Part shown: positions 1-8,200 of the stretch, one piece after another
How positions within the stretch are numbered: position 1 is the stretch's first letter
Layout of the letters: the number at the start of each line of letters is the position of its first letter
Origin: Flammeovirga kamogawensis
GTDB lineage: Bacteria > Bacteroidota > Bacteroidia > Cytophagales > Flammeovirgaceae
Assembly: GCF_018736065.1 (NCBI RefSeq)
Contig: NZ_CP076128.1
Coordinates: 744,001-808,000, forward strand
Direction: 5' to 3'
Length of the DNA: 64,000 nt
Made by a program: the position numbers and the translations under genes
Notes under the pieces: model-generated
Databases searched by the model: none
What the model saw: only the letters and a program-made list of their open reading frames with translations
What the model was told of the DNA's origin: nothing

Positions 1-1437
1 TGGAAGCATTGTCGCAATCACTGTCCCGATACCAGCATTTTTATCATATCTCTGTATAAAGGCTACGATTAATGCAAAATAAGACATCATAGGAGAGATG
101 ATATTTGTTACACTATCTCCAATACGATATGCAACCTGTGTTAATTCAGGAGAAATTCCAACTAGCATAAACATTGGAATAAAAACAGGAGCCATTAAAG
201 TCCATTTTGCAGATGCACTACCCATTACAAGATTGATTAATGCCGCTAAGAAAATAAAACAAATTAATAATGGCATTTTATCAAGACCTATAGTTTCTAA
301 AAACTGAGCACCTTTTACAGCACAAATTAAACCTAGGTTTGTCCATTTGAAATATGCCACAAATTGAGCAGCAAAAAAGACAAGAACTATGTAACTACTC
401 ATTGTTTCCATAGATTTACCCATGCCTTTCATTATATCAGCATCGTTTTTGAATGTTCCTGATCCTTTTCCATAGGCAATACCACAAACTGCTGCAATTA
501 TAAATATCCAAGAAACTATTCCTTTCATTAAAGCAGATTTGAAAATATTTGAAGGGTCTTCACTATATCTCAAAAAGCCATTTTCTGGAATAATACCAAC
601 AAGAATAAAAGTAGTTAAAATAAGTGCTGCAATCCCTGCATATAATAAACCTCTTTTTTCATCTTTAGTAAGTGGATGAATATCTTCAGCAACTTCATCA
701 CCTTTATATTCACCTAGTCTTGGAATTACAATTTTTTCGGTAACAATTGTACCTGCTATTCCAATAAAAAATGTAGAAACAAACATGAAATAATAATTAC
801 ATGCTGCATTTATTGAATACGATGGATCTATAATTTGAGCTGCTTCTTGTGAAATTCCTTGTAATAAAGGATCAATAGTACCTAGAAGTAAATTGGCAGA
901 ATAACCACCAGAAACTCCAGCAAAAGCAGCAGCTAAACCTGCTAGGGGGTGTTTGCCAAATGCTAAAAATATTATTGCTGATAAAGGTACTAAAAGCACA
1001 TAACCAACTTCACTTGCCGTATTTGATAATACGCCAGCAAATACTACAACAAAAGTAATTATTGATTTAGGTGATTTTAATACAAGTATTCTAATTAATG
1101 TTCCTATTAGTCCACTTCCTTCTGCAATCCCAATACCAAGCATTGCCACTAAAACAACGCCAAGAGGAGCAAAATTTGTAAAGTTTTTCACAAGCTTAGT
1201 TAGCATTAAATAAATACCATCTTGAGAAATTAAATTAACAACAGTAATCATTTCTCCAGTACCAGGGTGCTGAACTGATAAGCCTGTCTGAGAGAATACC
1301 CATGATAGAATTACAACTCCAAAGGCAAAACCTGCAAATAAAGTGGCAGGGTGAGGAAGTGCATTACCAATTTTCTCAACAAATCCGAGAAAACGATCTA
1401 TCATGCTTTTTTTTTGTTGGCTACTTGAGCTATTCAT
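1..1437 (-). CDS. AbgT-family transporter (3' end cut by window edge)
   Basis: This is an inner-membrane transporter of the AbgT family, whose known members import p-aminobenzoyl-glutamate (AbgT) or export sulfonamide-like compounds (MtrF, YdaH). It reads leftward from the ATG at 1437-1435 and stays open for 479 codons to base 1. Family members are about 510 residues, so roughly the last 30 residues are missing. Many hydrophobic segments are visible. An N-terminal stretch with PHPATLF and a conserved block with [14 protein letters not shown] and [15 protein letters not shown] are typical of the family, and the C-terminal part carries [13 protein letters not shown] and [13 protein letters not shown], which match the substrate-binding repeats. 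A -7-like element lies about 60 bases upstream. The gene is divergent from the next permease. The substrate cannot be told from sequence. Confidence 0.9.
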   Translation of the reverse strand, partial: MNSSSSQQKKSMIDRFLGFVEKIGNALPHPATLFAGFAFGVVILSWVFSQTGLSVQHPGTGEMITVVNLISQDGIYLMLTKLVKNFTNFAPLGVVLVAMLGIGIAEGSGLIGTLIRILVLKSPKSIITFVVVFAGVLSNTASEVGYVLLVPLSAIIFLAFGKHPLAGLAAAFAGVSGGYSANLLLGTIDPLLQGISQEAAQIIDPSYSINAACNYYFMFVSTFFIGIAGTIVTEKIVIPRLGEYKGDEVAEDIHPLTKDEKRGLLYAGIAALILTTFILVGIIPENGFLRYSEDPSNIFKSALMKGIVSWIFIIAAVCGIAYGKGSGTFKNDADIMKGMGKSMETMSSYIVLVFFAAQFVAYFKWTNLGLICAVKGAQFLETIGLDKMPLLICFIFLAALINLVMGSASAKWTLMAPVFIPMFMLVGISPELTQVAYRIGDSVTNIISPMMSYFALIVAFIQRYDKNAGIGTVIATMLP

Positions 1438-1497
1438 TGTAAATTAAAATGGTTAGAATAAATGTGTTTATCTAGTATAGTATGATTTTATCAGCCC

Positions 1498-1505
1498 CAA
1501 AAATA
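1498..1505 (-). promoter_or_regulatory. Possible -7 element for the AbgT-family gene
   Basis: On the minus strand this reads TATTTTTG, a perfect match to the Bacteroidota -7 consensus TAnnTTTG. It would start transcription near 1490 and give a leader of about 50 bases. No good -33 TTTG is visible at the right distance, so this is tentative. Confidence 0.35.
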
Positions 1506-1703
1506 AGATAGAGATTTTAATTTCATACTTGTTCTTTCAATATCGTTTGTTAATTTGGTGGTTAATAGCAAAAAAATTACACTTACGCTATTAATGTTTT
1601 TTTTAACTATAGGATAAAACTTGATTAAATTAATGTAGTAGTACGTTGATAATAACAAGTTTACTTTTTTATATTTCTAATATTTAGGTACTAAAATTAG
1701 TAT

Positions 1704-3938
1704 ATGGCGTCTTCTTTAGATAAGTCAAATCAAAAAGGATTTGGAACTGCTCCCGTTTTTTTTACATCAATTAGTACTATTCTTGGTGCAATCTTATTTT
1801 TAAGATTTGGCTATGCGGTATCTAATCTCGGTTTGTTATCAGCCTTCTCTATGGTTTTAGTTGGGCATTTGGTAACAATACCTACAGCAATGGCAATTTC
1901 TGAAATTGCAACAAACCAAAAAGTTCAAGGTGGAGGTGTTTATTATATTATTTCTCGTTCTTTCGGTATAACGATAGGAGGTTCAATTGGTATTTCATTA
2001 TACTTATCTCAAGCTATTAGTACAGCATTTTATATTATAGCATTTGCAGAAGCATTTAGACCTTTATTCCCATTGTTAGAGCCGTATGGGTTACACGATA
2101 TTAATCTAAGATTTATAACAATTCCTTGTACAATAGGTCTTATAGCATTGGTAATTTATAAAGGGGCCGATTTAGGTATCAGAACATTATACATTGTTGT
2201 TGGTATACTGTTTTTATCTTTGATTTCCTTTTTTGTTGGCACAACAGAATTTTCAGAAAATTTAGTTAAAATTGATTGGAGTGGTCATATAGAAGGGGGA
2301 GATAACTTTTTTAAAGTATTAGCAATTTGTTTCCCTGCCTTTACAGGTATTGCAGCTGGCGTAGGCTTGTCAGGTGATTTAAAATCTCCAGAACGATCAA
2401 TTCCAATAGGTACCATGTTAGCAGGGATTTTTGGAATGGTAGTATATATGCTTGTTGCTTATAAATTATCTATCTCAGCATCGTTAGAAGATCTTGCAAG
2501 TGACCCTTTAATAATGACTGACATATCTGTGTGGGGTCCAATGATTCCTATTGGTTTAGCCGCTGCAGCATTATCATCAGCTATTGGGTCAATATTAGTT
2601 GCACCAAGAACATTACAAGCAATAGCAGAGGATGAAGTGCTTCCTAATTCGTCATTAAATCAATGGCTTGGTTTTGTAAAGAAAGATTCAGGAGAGCCTT
2701 TACACGCATCATTAATTACATCTGTAGTTACAATAATTTTTGTACTTATTGGTGATATTGATATTGTGGCACAAATTATAACAATGTTCTTTATGGTAAC
2801 TTATGGTGCAATTTGTTTGATATCATTTTTAGAGCATTTTGCTTCAGACCCTGCATATAGACCAGTATTCAAGTCAAAACCAATCATCTCTTTAGTAGGA
2901 GCATTAATGTGTTTGTATTTGATGTTTAAAATATCAGTTACATATACTTTTATAGCCTTGGTATTTATGGCACTTCTTTACCAAATGGTGAGGCATTTTA
3001 CACCAAACAAAGAGGGGTTAAAAGCAATTTTTCAAGGTGTAATATTTCAATTAAGTAGACAGTTCCAAATTTTCTTGCAAAAAACAGAAAAAGATGATGT
3101 CGAAGATCATTGGAGACCTGCAGTGGTTTGTGTGAGTAGAAATACTTTTAAACGTTTCTCTGCATTTAATTTAGTTAAATGGATTGCTCATAAATATGGC
3201 TTCGCAACGTATATTCATTTAATTGATGGTTACTTATCAAAAGAAACAAACAAAAATGCTCAAAAAGATTTAGAACGATTAATTAAGATTTCTGAAGCAA
3301 GTGATTCAAAAGTATATTTGGACACAATGATTAGTCCTTCAATGACATCTGTAATTGCACAAGTAATTCAGTTACCAAGTGTTGCTGGTAAAGAAAATAA
3401 TATGCTAATGTTTGAGTTCTCAAAAAACAATTCAGACGATGGCTTGAAACAACTAATTGATAATTTTAAATTGATGTCTGTAACAGGTAATGATATCTGT
3501 GTACTAGGCTCCGATGAAAGAAATTTTGGCTATAAAACTGAAATTCATATATGGTTAACACCAAAAGATTTAGAAAATGCCAATTTAATGATTCTTCTAG
3601 CTTTTATTATTATTGGCCATCCTGAATGGAACAAGGCTAAAATTACATTGTTAGCTTGTTTTCCAGATGCTGAATTAGAAAGTAGAAGAGAACAAATTTT
3701 GAACTTGATTAAAACAGGGCGATTACCAATTTCTAAAAATAACGTAAGGTTAATTTCTAGAGCAGATAATGTGGATATGAAAACTGTGATTAATAGTACA
3801 TCACAAGATGCTGATTTGACTATTATCGGTTTAAGATTGGAAGCTGCTAAGAAAATAAACGAACAAGTATTTTACGGATATGATGATATTGGAGATGTAT
3901 TATTTATACATACTGCAAAAAGAAAAGATATTTCGTAA
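1704..3938 (+). CDS. SLC12-like APC-superfamily permease
   Basis: A 744-residue inner-membrane permease of the amino acid-polyamine-organocation superfamily, closest in pattern to the cation-chloride cotransporter (SLC12) branch. Residues about 15-440 hold some 12 hydrophobic segments. The first contains GAILFLRFGYAV, followed by TAMAISEIATN and GGGVYYIISRSFG, and later FPAFTGIAAGVGLSGDLKSPERSIPIGT. These are the hallmark blocks of SLC12 proteins. Residues about 445-744 form a soluble C-terminal region beginning with HWRPAVVCVSRNT, as in the cytoplasmic domain of the family. Bacterial members have poorly known substrates; ion-coupled transport of ions or amino acids is possible. It lies 79 bases upstream of the homogentisate dioxygenase gene, with a hairpin between them, so co-transcription is uncertain. 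Confidence 0.88.
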   Translation: MASSLDKSNQKGFGTAPVFFTSISTILGAILFLRFGYAVSNLGLLSAFSMVLVGHLVTIPTAMAISEIATNQKVQGGGVYYIISRSFGITIGGSIGISLYLSQAISTAFYIIAFAEAFRPLFPLLEPYGLHDINLRFITIPCTIGLIALVIYKGADLGIRTLYIVVGILFLSLISFFVGTTEFSENLVKIDWSGHIEGGDNFFKVLAICFPAFTGIAAGVGLSGDLKSPERSIPIGTMLAGIFGMVVYMLVAYKLSISASLEDLASDPLIMTDISVWGPMIPIGLAAAALSSAIGSILVAPRTLQAIAEDEVLPNSSLNQWLGFVKKDSGEPLHASLITSVVTIIFVLIGDIDIVAQIITMFFMVTYGAICLISFLEHFASDPAYRPVFKSKPIISLVGALMCLYLMFKISVTYTFIALVFMALLYQMVRHFTPNKEGLKAIFQGVIFQLSRQFQIFLQKTEKDDVEDHWRPAVVCVSRNTFKRFSAFNLVKWIAHKYGFATYIHLIDGYLSKETNKNAQKDLERLIKISEASDSKVYLDTMISPSMTSVIAQVIQLPSVAGKENNMLMFEFSKNNSDDGLKQLIDNFKLMSVTGNDICVLGSDERNFGYKTEIHIWLTPKDLENANLMILLAFIIIGHPEWNKAKITLLACFPDAELESRREQILNLIKTGRLPISKNNVRLISRADNVDMKTVINSTSQDADLTIIGLRLEAAKKINEQVFYGYDDIGDVLFIHTAKRKDIS

Positions 3939-3949
3939 ATTTATTGAAT

Positions 3950-3979
3950 AGAGTGATTGGTTATTTTACTAATCACTCT
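3950..3979 (+). terminator. Intergenic hairpin between the SLC12-like gene and hmgA
   Basis: An 11-base stem (one G-U pair) with arms at 3950-3960 and 3969-3979 and an 8-base loop lies 12 bases after the permease stop. It has no U-tract on the plus strand, so it may act as a processing or partial termination site rather than a full intrinsic terminator. Confidence 0.4.
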
Positions 3980-4017
3980 AACATAATACCATAAACACTA
4001 TATAAACACCACCAACC

Positions 4018-5181
4018 ATGACTTACTATTATCGACTAGGGAAAATTCCGCCTAAACGACATACTCAGTTTAGAAAGGAAGACGGTTCTTTGTATCATGA
4101 AGAATTAGTCAGTTCTTTAGGTTTTTCTGGTATCTATTCAAATATATATCACAAAATACCGCCAACTAAAGTAAAAGCAATAGGAGAGCGTATCCCTTAT
4201 GGGTATACTTTAGATAAGGAACATGGCTTAAAGATGGCTCACTTAAAAACATCAGAAGTCTATGTTACTGGTCAATCTTTTATGGATGCTAGAGTACCTT
4301 TGATGGCAAATAATCAGACAATAATTTCAATTTGTTATCCAGAAAATCTTCAATCAGATTCATATTTTAAGAATGCAGATGGTGATGAATTAATCTATTG
4401 TTATGAAGGTATGGGAGAGATGTTATCTCAATTTGGTCTATTACCGTTTAAGAAAGGGGATTACATTGTTATTCCAAGAACTACAATTTATAAGTTAAAG
4501 AGCTTAGAGAAATGTAAATTTCTAATTGTTGAATCAAAAGCACCAATAGAGACAGTAGGAAGATATAGAAATGAGCTAGGTCAATTATTAGAACATTCTC
4601 CGTATTGTGAAAGAGACTTACATCCACCTACACATTTACCAAAGTCCAATAAGCATGAGGAGTACAAAATCTTTATTAAGAAAGATGATTATCTTAATAC
4701 CTATGTATATGAACATGATCCACTCGATGTTATAGGGTGGGATGGTTTCTTATATCCATATACATTTTCAATATATGATTTTGAACCAATAACAGGACGA
4801 ATACATCAACCACCTCCAGTGCATCAAACATTTCAGGCAAGAGGTGCGTTTGTTGTTTGTTCTTTTGTACCGAGGTTATTTGATTATCACCCTAAGAGTA
4901 TTCCAGCACCATATAATCATTCAAATATAGATTCTGATGAAGTTTTATTTTATACTGAAGGAGAATTTATGAGTAGGAAAGGAATTAAACAAGGAGCATT
5001 CACATTACATCCAGGAGGAATTCCACATGGTCCACATCCTGGTACTGTAGAAAAAAGTATCGGTAAGAAAGGGACCGAGGAATATGCAGTGATGATAGAT
5101 ACTTTTTCTTCTCTATATATAACTGAAAAAGCAAAAGAGTATCTTGATAAGGAGTATCCATATAGTTGGAATGATGAATAA
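4018..5181 (+). CDS. hmgA: Homogentisate 1,2-dioxygenase
   Basis: This cytoplasmic Fe(II) enzyme opens the ring of homogentisate to maleylacetoacetate in tyrosine and phenylalanine breakdown. The 387-residue length fits the shorter bacterial branch of the family (the human enzyme is 445). The C-terminal cupin half carries the expected metal ligands: H301 and E308 within APYNHSNIDSDEVLFY, and H337 in GGIPHGPHPG. The glycine/proline/histidine-rich stretch that follows is typical. Start is the ATG at 4018. No other tyrosine-degradation gene (HPD, fumarylacetoacetase, maleylacetoacetate isomerase) is next to it in this window. A strong terminator follows directly. A homogentisate-like dioxygenase with a shifted substrate is the only realistic alternative. 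Confidence 0.92.
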   Translation: MTYYYRLGKIPPKRHTQFRKEDGSLYHEELVSSLGFSGIYSNIYHKIPPTKVKAIGERIPYGYTLDKEHGLKMAHLKTSEVYVTGQSFMDARVPLMANNQTIISICYPENLQSDSYFKNADGDELIYCYEGMGEMLSQFGLLPFKKGDYIVIPRTTIYKLKSLEKCKFLIVESKAPIETVGRYRNELGQLLEHSPYCERDLHPPTHLPKSNKHEEYKIFIKKDDYLNTYVYEHDPLDVIGWDGFLYPYTFSIYDFEPITGRIHQPPPVHQTFQARGAFVVCSFVPRLFDYHPKSIPAPYNHSNIDSDEVLFYTEGEFMSRKGIKQGAFTLHPGGIPHGPHPGTVEKSIGKKGTEEYAVMIDTFSSLYITEKAKEYLDKEYPYSWNDE

Positions 5182-5182
5182 A

Positions 5183-5220
5183 AAAATGGCTAACAACGTG
5201 AGTTGTTAGCCATTTTTTTA
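5183..5220 (+). terminator. Bidirectional intrinsic terminator after hmgA
   Basis: A perfect hairpin built on GGCTAACAAC / GTTGTTAGCC with a 4-base loop is flanked by A-tract and T-tract, so it can end transcription from hmgA (plus) and from the HNH gene (minus) that converges on it. Confidence 0.9.
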
Positions 5221-5226
5221 TTCTGA

Positions 5227-6135
5227 TTAGTCAATTATTGACTCTTCTTTTTTGGAATATTGAGTGATTGCAGATAAATCATTTTCATTTATATAATTAT
5301 ATAAACGAGTATAGCCAATATTTAAAAGTCTACTGATTTTTGCAATACTTTTACCTTCATCTAAATATTTTTTGATTAGATCTTTCTTTCTTTGAGCAAT
5401 CTCTTTTCTATGAGATTGGCCCATTTTACGAATACGATCTAATTGTAATGGTCTTTGTTCAAGTAAGCGTGTAGATTTATCCGCTTGAGTTTCCCAGAAT
5501 AAGTTGACAGGATTAAGATTTTTATAATCCCAGTCTCTATATGCTAATTTATGAGCCTTAGATGGTTTTAATTTAGAAAGGTCTCTTAAAATCACTTCTG
5601 CAATAGCCAATGATTTCCATTTACCATCTTCATTTACTCTTATAAATAAGCAAGAACCATTATCTGAAATTCTATGGTACTTGTTTTTATATTTGTAATA
5701 CTCATGTCCATCCATAGGTTTTTCTGTAGTTTTTTTAGAAGCCTTACAGCTTTTCACAAACTTTTCAGAATAATCAGGGATGTATTTTCTTTTAGTAGCA
5801 AATCGAGTTTTTAAAGTACACCATTCAAGATTAGTAAATTCATTATTTGATTTATTACCATCTTTATGGATTACAATTTGCCCTTCTTCAGTTGGTTTAT
5901 CAAGAAATAACTCTGCAACAAGTCTGTGAACATAAAAAGATTTCTTCTTTCCTTCGACTTTACAGTCAATAGATAAATAACCACCTCCTATGTCTCTTCC
6001 TTTAATTAATTCTCCTTTTTGAGAGCGTGCGTAAGATTTAACTCTTCCTTGATTGCTTATTTCGTATTTCTTGTCAGTAAAAGGCAGTTCTGCCCAAATT
6101 TCTGAAGTTTTGGTTTCGGGTGAAGTAATTTCCAT
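5227..6135 (-). CDS. NUMOD4/HNH nuclease-like protein with C-terminal helix-turn-helix
   Basis: A 302-residue protein with a NUMOD4-like start (residues about 12-36, IWAELPF...YEISNQGRVKSY) followed by an HNH nuclease module at about 68-108. In the latter, H70, H90 (VIHKDGNKSNN), N94, N97/N98 and the closing NLEW block match phage-type and homing-type HNH endonucleases. Residues about 144-218 look like a second, decayed copy of the same unit: RISDNG, then AIAEVILRDL, then AYRDWDYKNLNPVNLFWETQ. The C-terminal residues 249-284 (KKYLDEGKSIAKISRLLNIGYTRLYNYI) resemble a resolvase-type helix-turn-helix. DNA cleavage or binding is inferred; the target is unknown. It is a free-standing gene, not inside an intron or intein as far as can be seen. 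The best start is ATG at 6135. Confidence 0.82.
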   Translation of the reverse strand: MEITSPETKTSEIWAELPFTDKKYEISNQGRVKSYARSQKGELIKGRDIGGGYLSIDCKVEGKKKSFYVHRLVAELFLDKPTEEGQIVIHKDGNKSNNEFTNLEWCTLKTRFATKRKYIPDYSEKFVKSCKASKKTTEKPMDGHEYYKYKNKYHRISDNGSCLFIRVNEDGKWKSLAIAEVILRDLSKLKPSKAHKLAYRDWDYKNLNPVNLFWETQADKSTRLLEQRPLQLDRIRKMGQSHRKEIAQRKKDLIKKYLDEGKSIAKISRLLNIGYTRLYNYINENDLSAITQYSKKEESIID

Positions 6136-6214
6136 TTTGTTTTGTCTATTTTAGATAGTTTGAAAACCGTAGTATTTTTTTAGATTACCAATAGGATGGT
6201 ACTATTAATAAATA

Positions 6215-6236
6215 ATTATCAAATAAAAATGATAAT
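6215..6236 (-). terminator. Weak hairpin after the DUF4924 gene
   Basis: A 7-base stem (ATTATCA / TGATAAT) sits 2 bases beyond the stop of the leftward DUF4924 gene. It is followed by an A/T-rich tract with few consecutive Us. It could be a weak terminator before the HNH gene. Confidence 0.4.
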
Positions 6237-6237
6237 A

Positions 6238-6750
6238 TTATTTTGCTTTGAAAGCTAAGTAAGATAAAACGTCACCAAATGAGTTAAGAATCTTTTGTGT
6301 TGGCTCGTCTATCTTTTTTCCTCTTGTTCTGAGTAATAATAAACCAAAAATCCCATTTATGCAAATTTGGATTGGATTAGTAATTAATCCATCTGCTATT
6401 TTTAGATTATTATTTATATGAGGTTCAGCTACTGCGTATCTTGATTGATACTCCTTGTCATTAACTATTAGATCATTATGAAGCTTAGTGATTTTATCAA
6501 CTTCATTTTGAGCAAGAGAGCAATGTCCTTCTTTAGTTACTTCTTCTTCTTGCATTAAAGTGTGTAGATCTTTATGCCATTGAAGAACATCTTGTTTTTC
6601 TTGTTTAGAAAGTTTTGAAATATGATTTATTACGTATTCTTCAATATCCTTAAAATTGAAATCAAATGCTCGTAATAACTCTTCAGATTGGTAAATATAA
6701 ATAATATACTCACAAATATTTTGCTCTTTCTTTTGATCAGCAATTACCAT
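6238..6750 (-). CDS. DUF4924 family protein
   Basis: A 170-residue, mostly helical, soluble protein without signal peptide. Its start (MVIADQKKEQNICEYIIYIYQSEELLRAF) and the later HINNNLKIADGLITNPIQICINGIFGLLLLRTRGKKI match DUF4924, a family confined to Bacteroidota and of unknown function. It has its own likely promoter upstream (-7 element at 6798-6805) and is the middle of three leftward genes. Nothing in the sequence shows a catalytic site. Family assignment is from memory of the conserved N-terminus. Confidence 0.8.
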   Translation of the reverse strand: MVIADQKKEQNICEYIIYIYQSEELLRAFDFNFKDIEEYVINHISKLSKQEKQDVLQWHKDLHTLMQEEEVTKEGHCSLAQNEVDKITKLHNDLIVNDKEYQSRYAVAEPHINNNLKIADGLITNPIQICINGIFGLLLLRTRGKKIDEPTQKILNSFGDVLSYLAFKAK

Positions 6751-6797
6751 GTCCTTTATTAAATCTTTAGCATAACGTGATATTTCGTTATATGCAG

Positions 6798-6829
6798 CAA
6801 ATGTAAAAGGGAAACACCTGATAAAACAA
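6798..6829 (-). promoter_or_regulatory. Promoter for the DUF4924 gene
   Basis: On the minus strand TTG (6829-6827) is followed after 21 bases by TACATTTG (6805-6798), a perfect Bacteroidota -7 element. Transcription would start near 6790, about 40 bases before the ATG at 6750. It overlaps the terminator hairpin of the preceding gene. Confidence 0.6.
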
Positions 6830-6841
6830 GTATTTCCCTTT
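6806..6841 (-). terminator. Hairpin terminator after the XRE/S24 regulator
   Basis: Arms AAAGGGAAA (6806-6814) and TTTCCCTTT (6833-6841), extended by two further pairs beyond a mismatch, lie 18 bases after the stop of the leftward regulator gene. The run of U is short and interrupted (TTTTACATTT). Confidence 0.6.
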
Positions 6842-6859
6842 AAATATTTATGTATTTCT

Positions 6860-7696
6860 TTAATTTTTTCTTTTCATATTTAACACTTCTTGGTCTAGCC
6901 TCCAAATTGCTTCTTGCATTTCTGTAAGAGAATTGGCTTCTTCATTATCAGGAAATTCTTTAGATATATGAGCTACCAAACGCCAAACTTCTCTAACATC
7001 ATGTACATCGACTTCGTAAGGAGAGTAACGTAAGTTAGTAGACTTCAGAATAAAGCTATTATTATTTGTAATATTATTGTAAACTTTTTTGAGAACAAAA
7101 CCATCGTTTCTTGTAGTTACAATACAGACAGTTCCTTCTTTAATATCATTCCAATCATCAATATATTCGCCAATAATAATAGTGCCTTCATTTAATGGCG
7201 GCATAGAATCTCCACTTATTTCAAAAGCTCTATAGGTTTTACCCTTAGGAAGGAAAGGTAGAGTGTATTTAGGTAGGTTTTTAAAGAAACCAATATCAGA
7301 ATATCCAGATGCATATCCAGCTCTTGCTTTTTCAGGAATAAAAACGATATTTTCTTCATCTTTATCCTTATCCATTGGAATGGCAAGTATCCTTAAATCT
7401 TTACCAGATGTATGGTCACTCACATTCTCTTTTTTAAGAATGTTTAATTTATCTAATTTATCTAACTCTTGAGTTAGTATTTGATCAATTGGAATATCAA
7501 AAAAGTTCGATATTTTCTCTAACCTTTTATAATTAGGTTCAGCTCGTCCATCTTCATAAGACGATATAGCACTTCTAGATACGTTGTCGTCAGCTGTGCT
7601 TAGAGCAGTTCCTAAGTCAGTCTGGCTTAACTTGGGTTTATGTTGTAGTCTTAAAAACCTTAGGTTTTGGCCAAATTTTGTGATTTCTTTCGACAT
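6860..7696 (-). CDS. XRE-family transcriptional regulator with LexA-like S24 peptidase domain
   Basis: A 278-residue repressor-type protein. Residues about 8-75 form a Cro/C1-type helix-turn-helix (LRLQHKPKLSQTDLGTALS, then SRSAISSYEDGRAEPNYKRLEKIS). Residues about 120-245 form an S24 (LexA/UmuD-type) domain. A126-G127 in KARAGYASGY is the likely self-cleavage bond, S164 in ISGDSM the nucleophile, and K203/K204 in FVLKKVYN the general base. Proteins of this build are usually SOS-like or phage-type repressors, but in Bacteroidota many are chromosomal regulators that may never cleave. A 7-base inverted repeat 35 bases upstream of the ATG could be its own operator. The C-terminus ends in a short helical tail. 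No phage genes are near. Confidence 0.88.
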   Translation of the reverse strand: MSKEITKFGQNLRFLRLQHKPKLSQTDLGTALSTADDNVSRSAISSYEDGRAEPNYKRLEKISNFFDIPIDQILTQELDKLDKLNILKKENVSDHTSGKDLRILAIPMDKDKDEENIVFIPEKARAGYASGYSDIGFFKNLPKYTLPFLPKGKTYRAFEISGDSMPPLNEGTIIIGEYIDDWNDIKEGTVCIVTTRNDGFVLKKVYNNITNNNSFILKSTNLRYSPYEVDVHDVREVWRLVAHISKEFPDNEEANSLTEMQEAIWRLDQEVLNMKRKN

Positions 7697-8200
7697 ATGA
7701 TAATTTTTTATACGAGGGAATACTAATTATTTTGACAAATTATGATATTAAACATTAAATGTCAAATATTTTATCTAAAAAGGGGTTTTTATTGATTATT
7801 TTTCTCTTAAAGTATAATAATTACACATTTGCAGGTGTTTTTTCCTCGTTGTACTAAAAATACCATCCTGTTTGCATACGATTCTTCTACGAATATTTAT
7901 ACCTTATTTAATAAAACGTTTAAAATCATAACATTTTTAAACATCTATCTTTATTGTAATTCTTTAATAAATTATTGAAGGGGCACATAAGTTATTTTAA
8001 TAGAGTTAGTTAGCCCTAGTCTTTATAATTATATTAAACTGTAATATTTTCAGTTTTGCAATCAATCAATTCAGTTATATTTTCTATCTTTAAAAATACA
8101 ATAATATTATTTTGACTAAAATTTTTTATTACTCTAAAAATCTAATCATTAATTATTGTATTTAAGTGATTCCAAATAATAAAAAACTTCTAAAAAATCT
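7697..8200. other. Intergenic region between the divergent regulator and sppA
   Basis: 504 bases without a convincing gene. It contains an inverted repeat at 7731-7766 near the regulator start. Near sppA there is a loose promoter match: TTTG at 8055-8058 and TATATTTT at 8076-8083, 17 bases apart. The longest small ORFs read on either strand were under 20 codons and unconvincing. Confidence 0.6.
7731..7766. promoter_or_regulatory. Possible operator of the XRE/S24 regulator
   Basis: A perfect inverted repeat, TTTGACA at 7731-7737 and TGTCAAA at 7760-7766, with a 22-base spacer. The half-sites are 29 bases apart centre to centre, about three helical turns, and lie 35-70 bases upstream of the regulator's ATG, where its promoter must be. 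Autoregulation is inferred from position only. Confidence 0.4.

Noticed and set aside
98-307. A 69-codon plus-strand ORF at the left edge
   Set aside because: It is the reverse frame of the AbgT-family transporter, which has clear family motifs on the minus strand.
5227-7696. The HNH, DUF4924 and XRE/S24 genes as a prophage remnant or defence island
   Set aside because: DUF4924 is a Bacteroidota core-type gene, no integrase, attachment repeats or phage structural genes are seen, and each gene appears to have its own signals.
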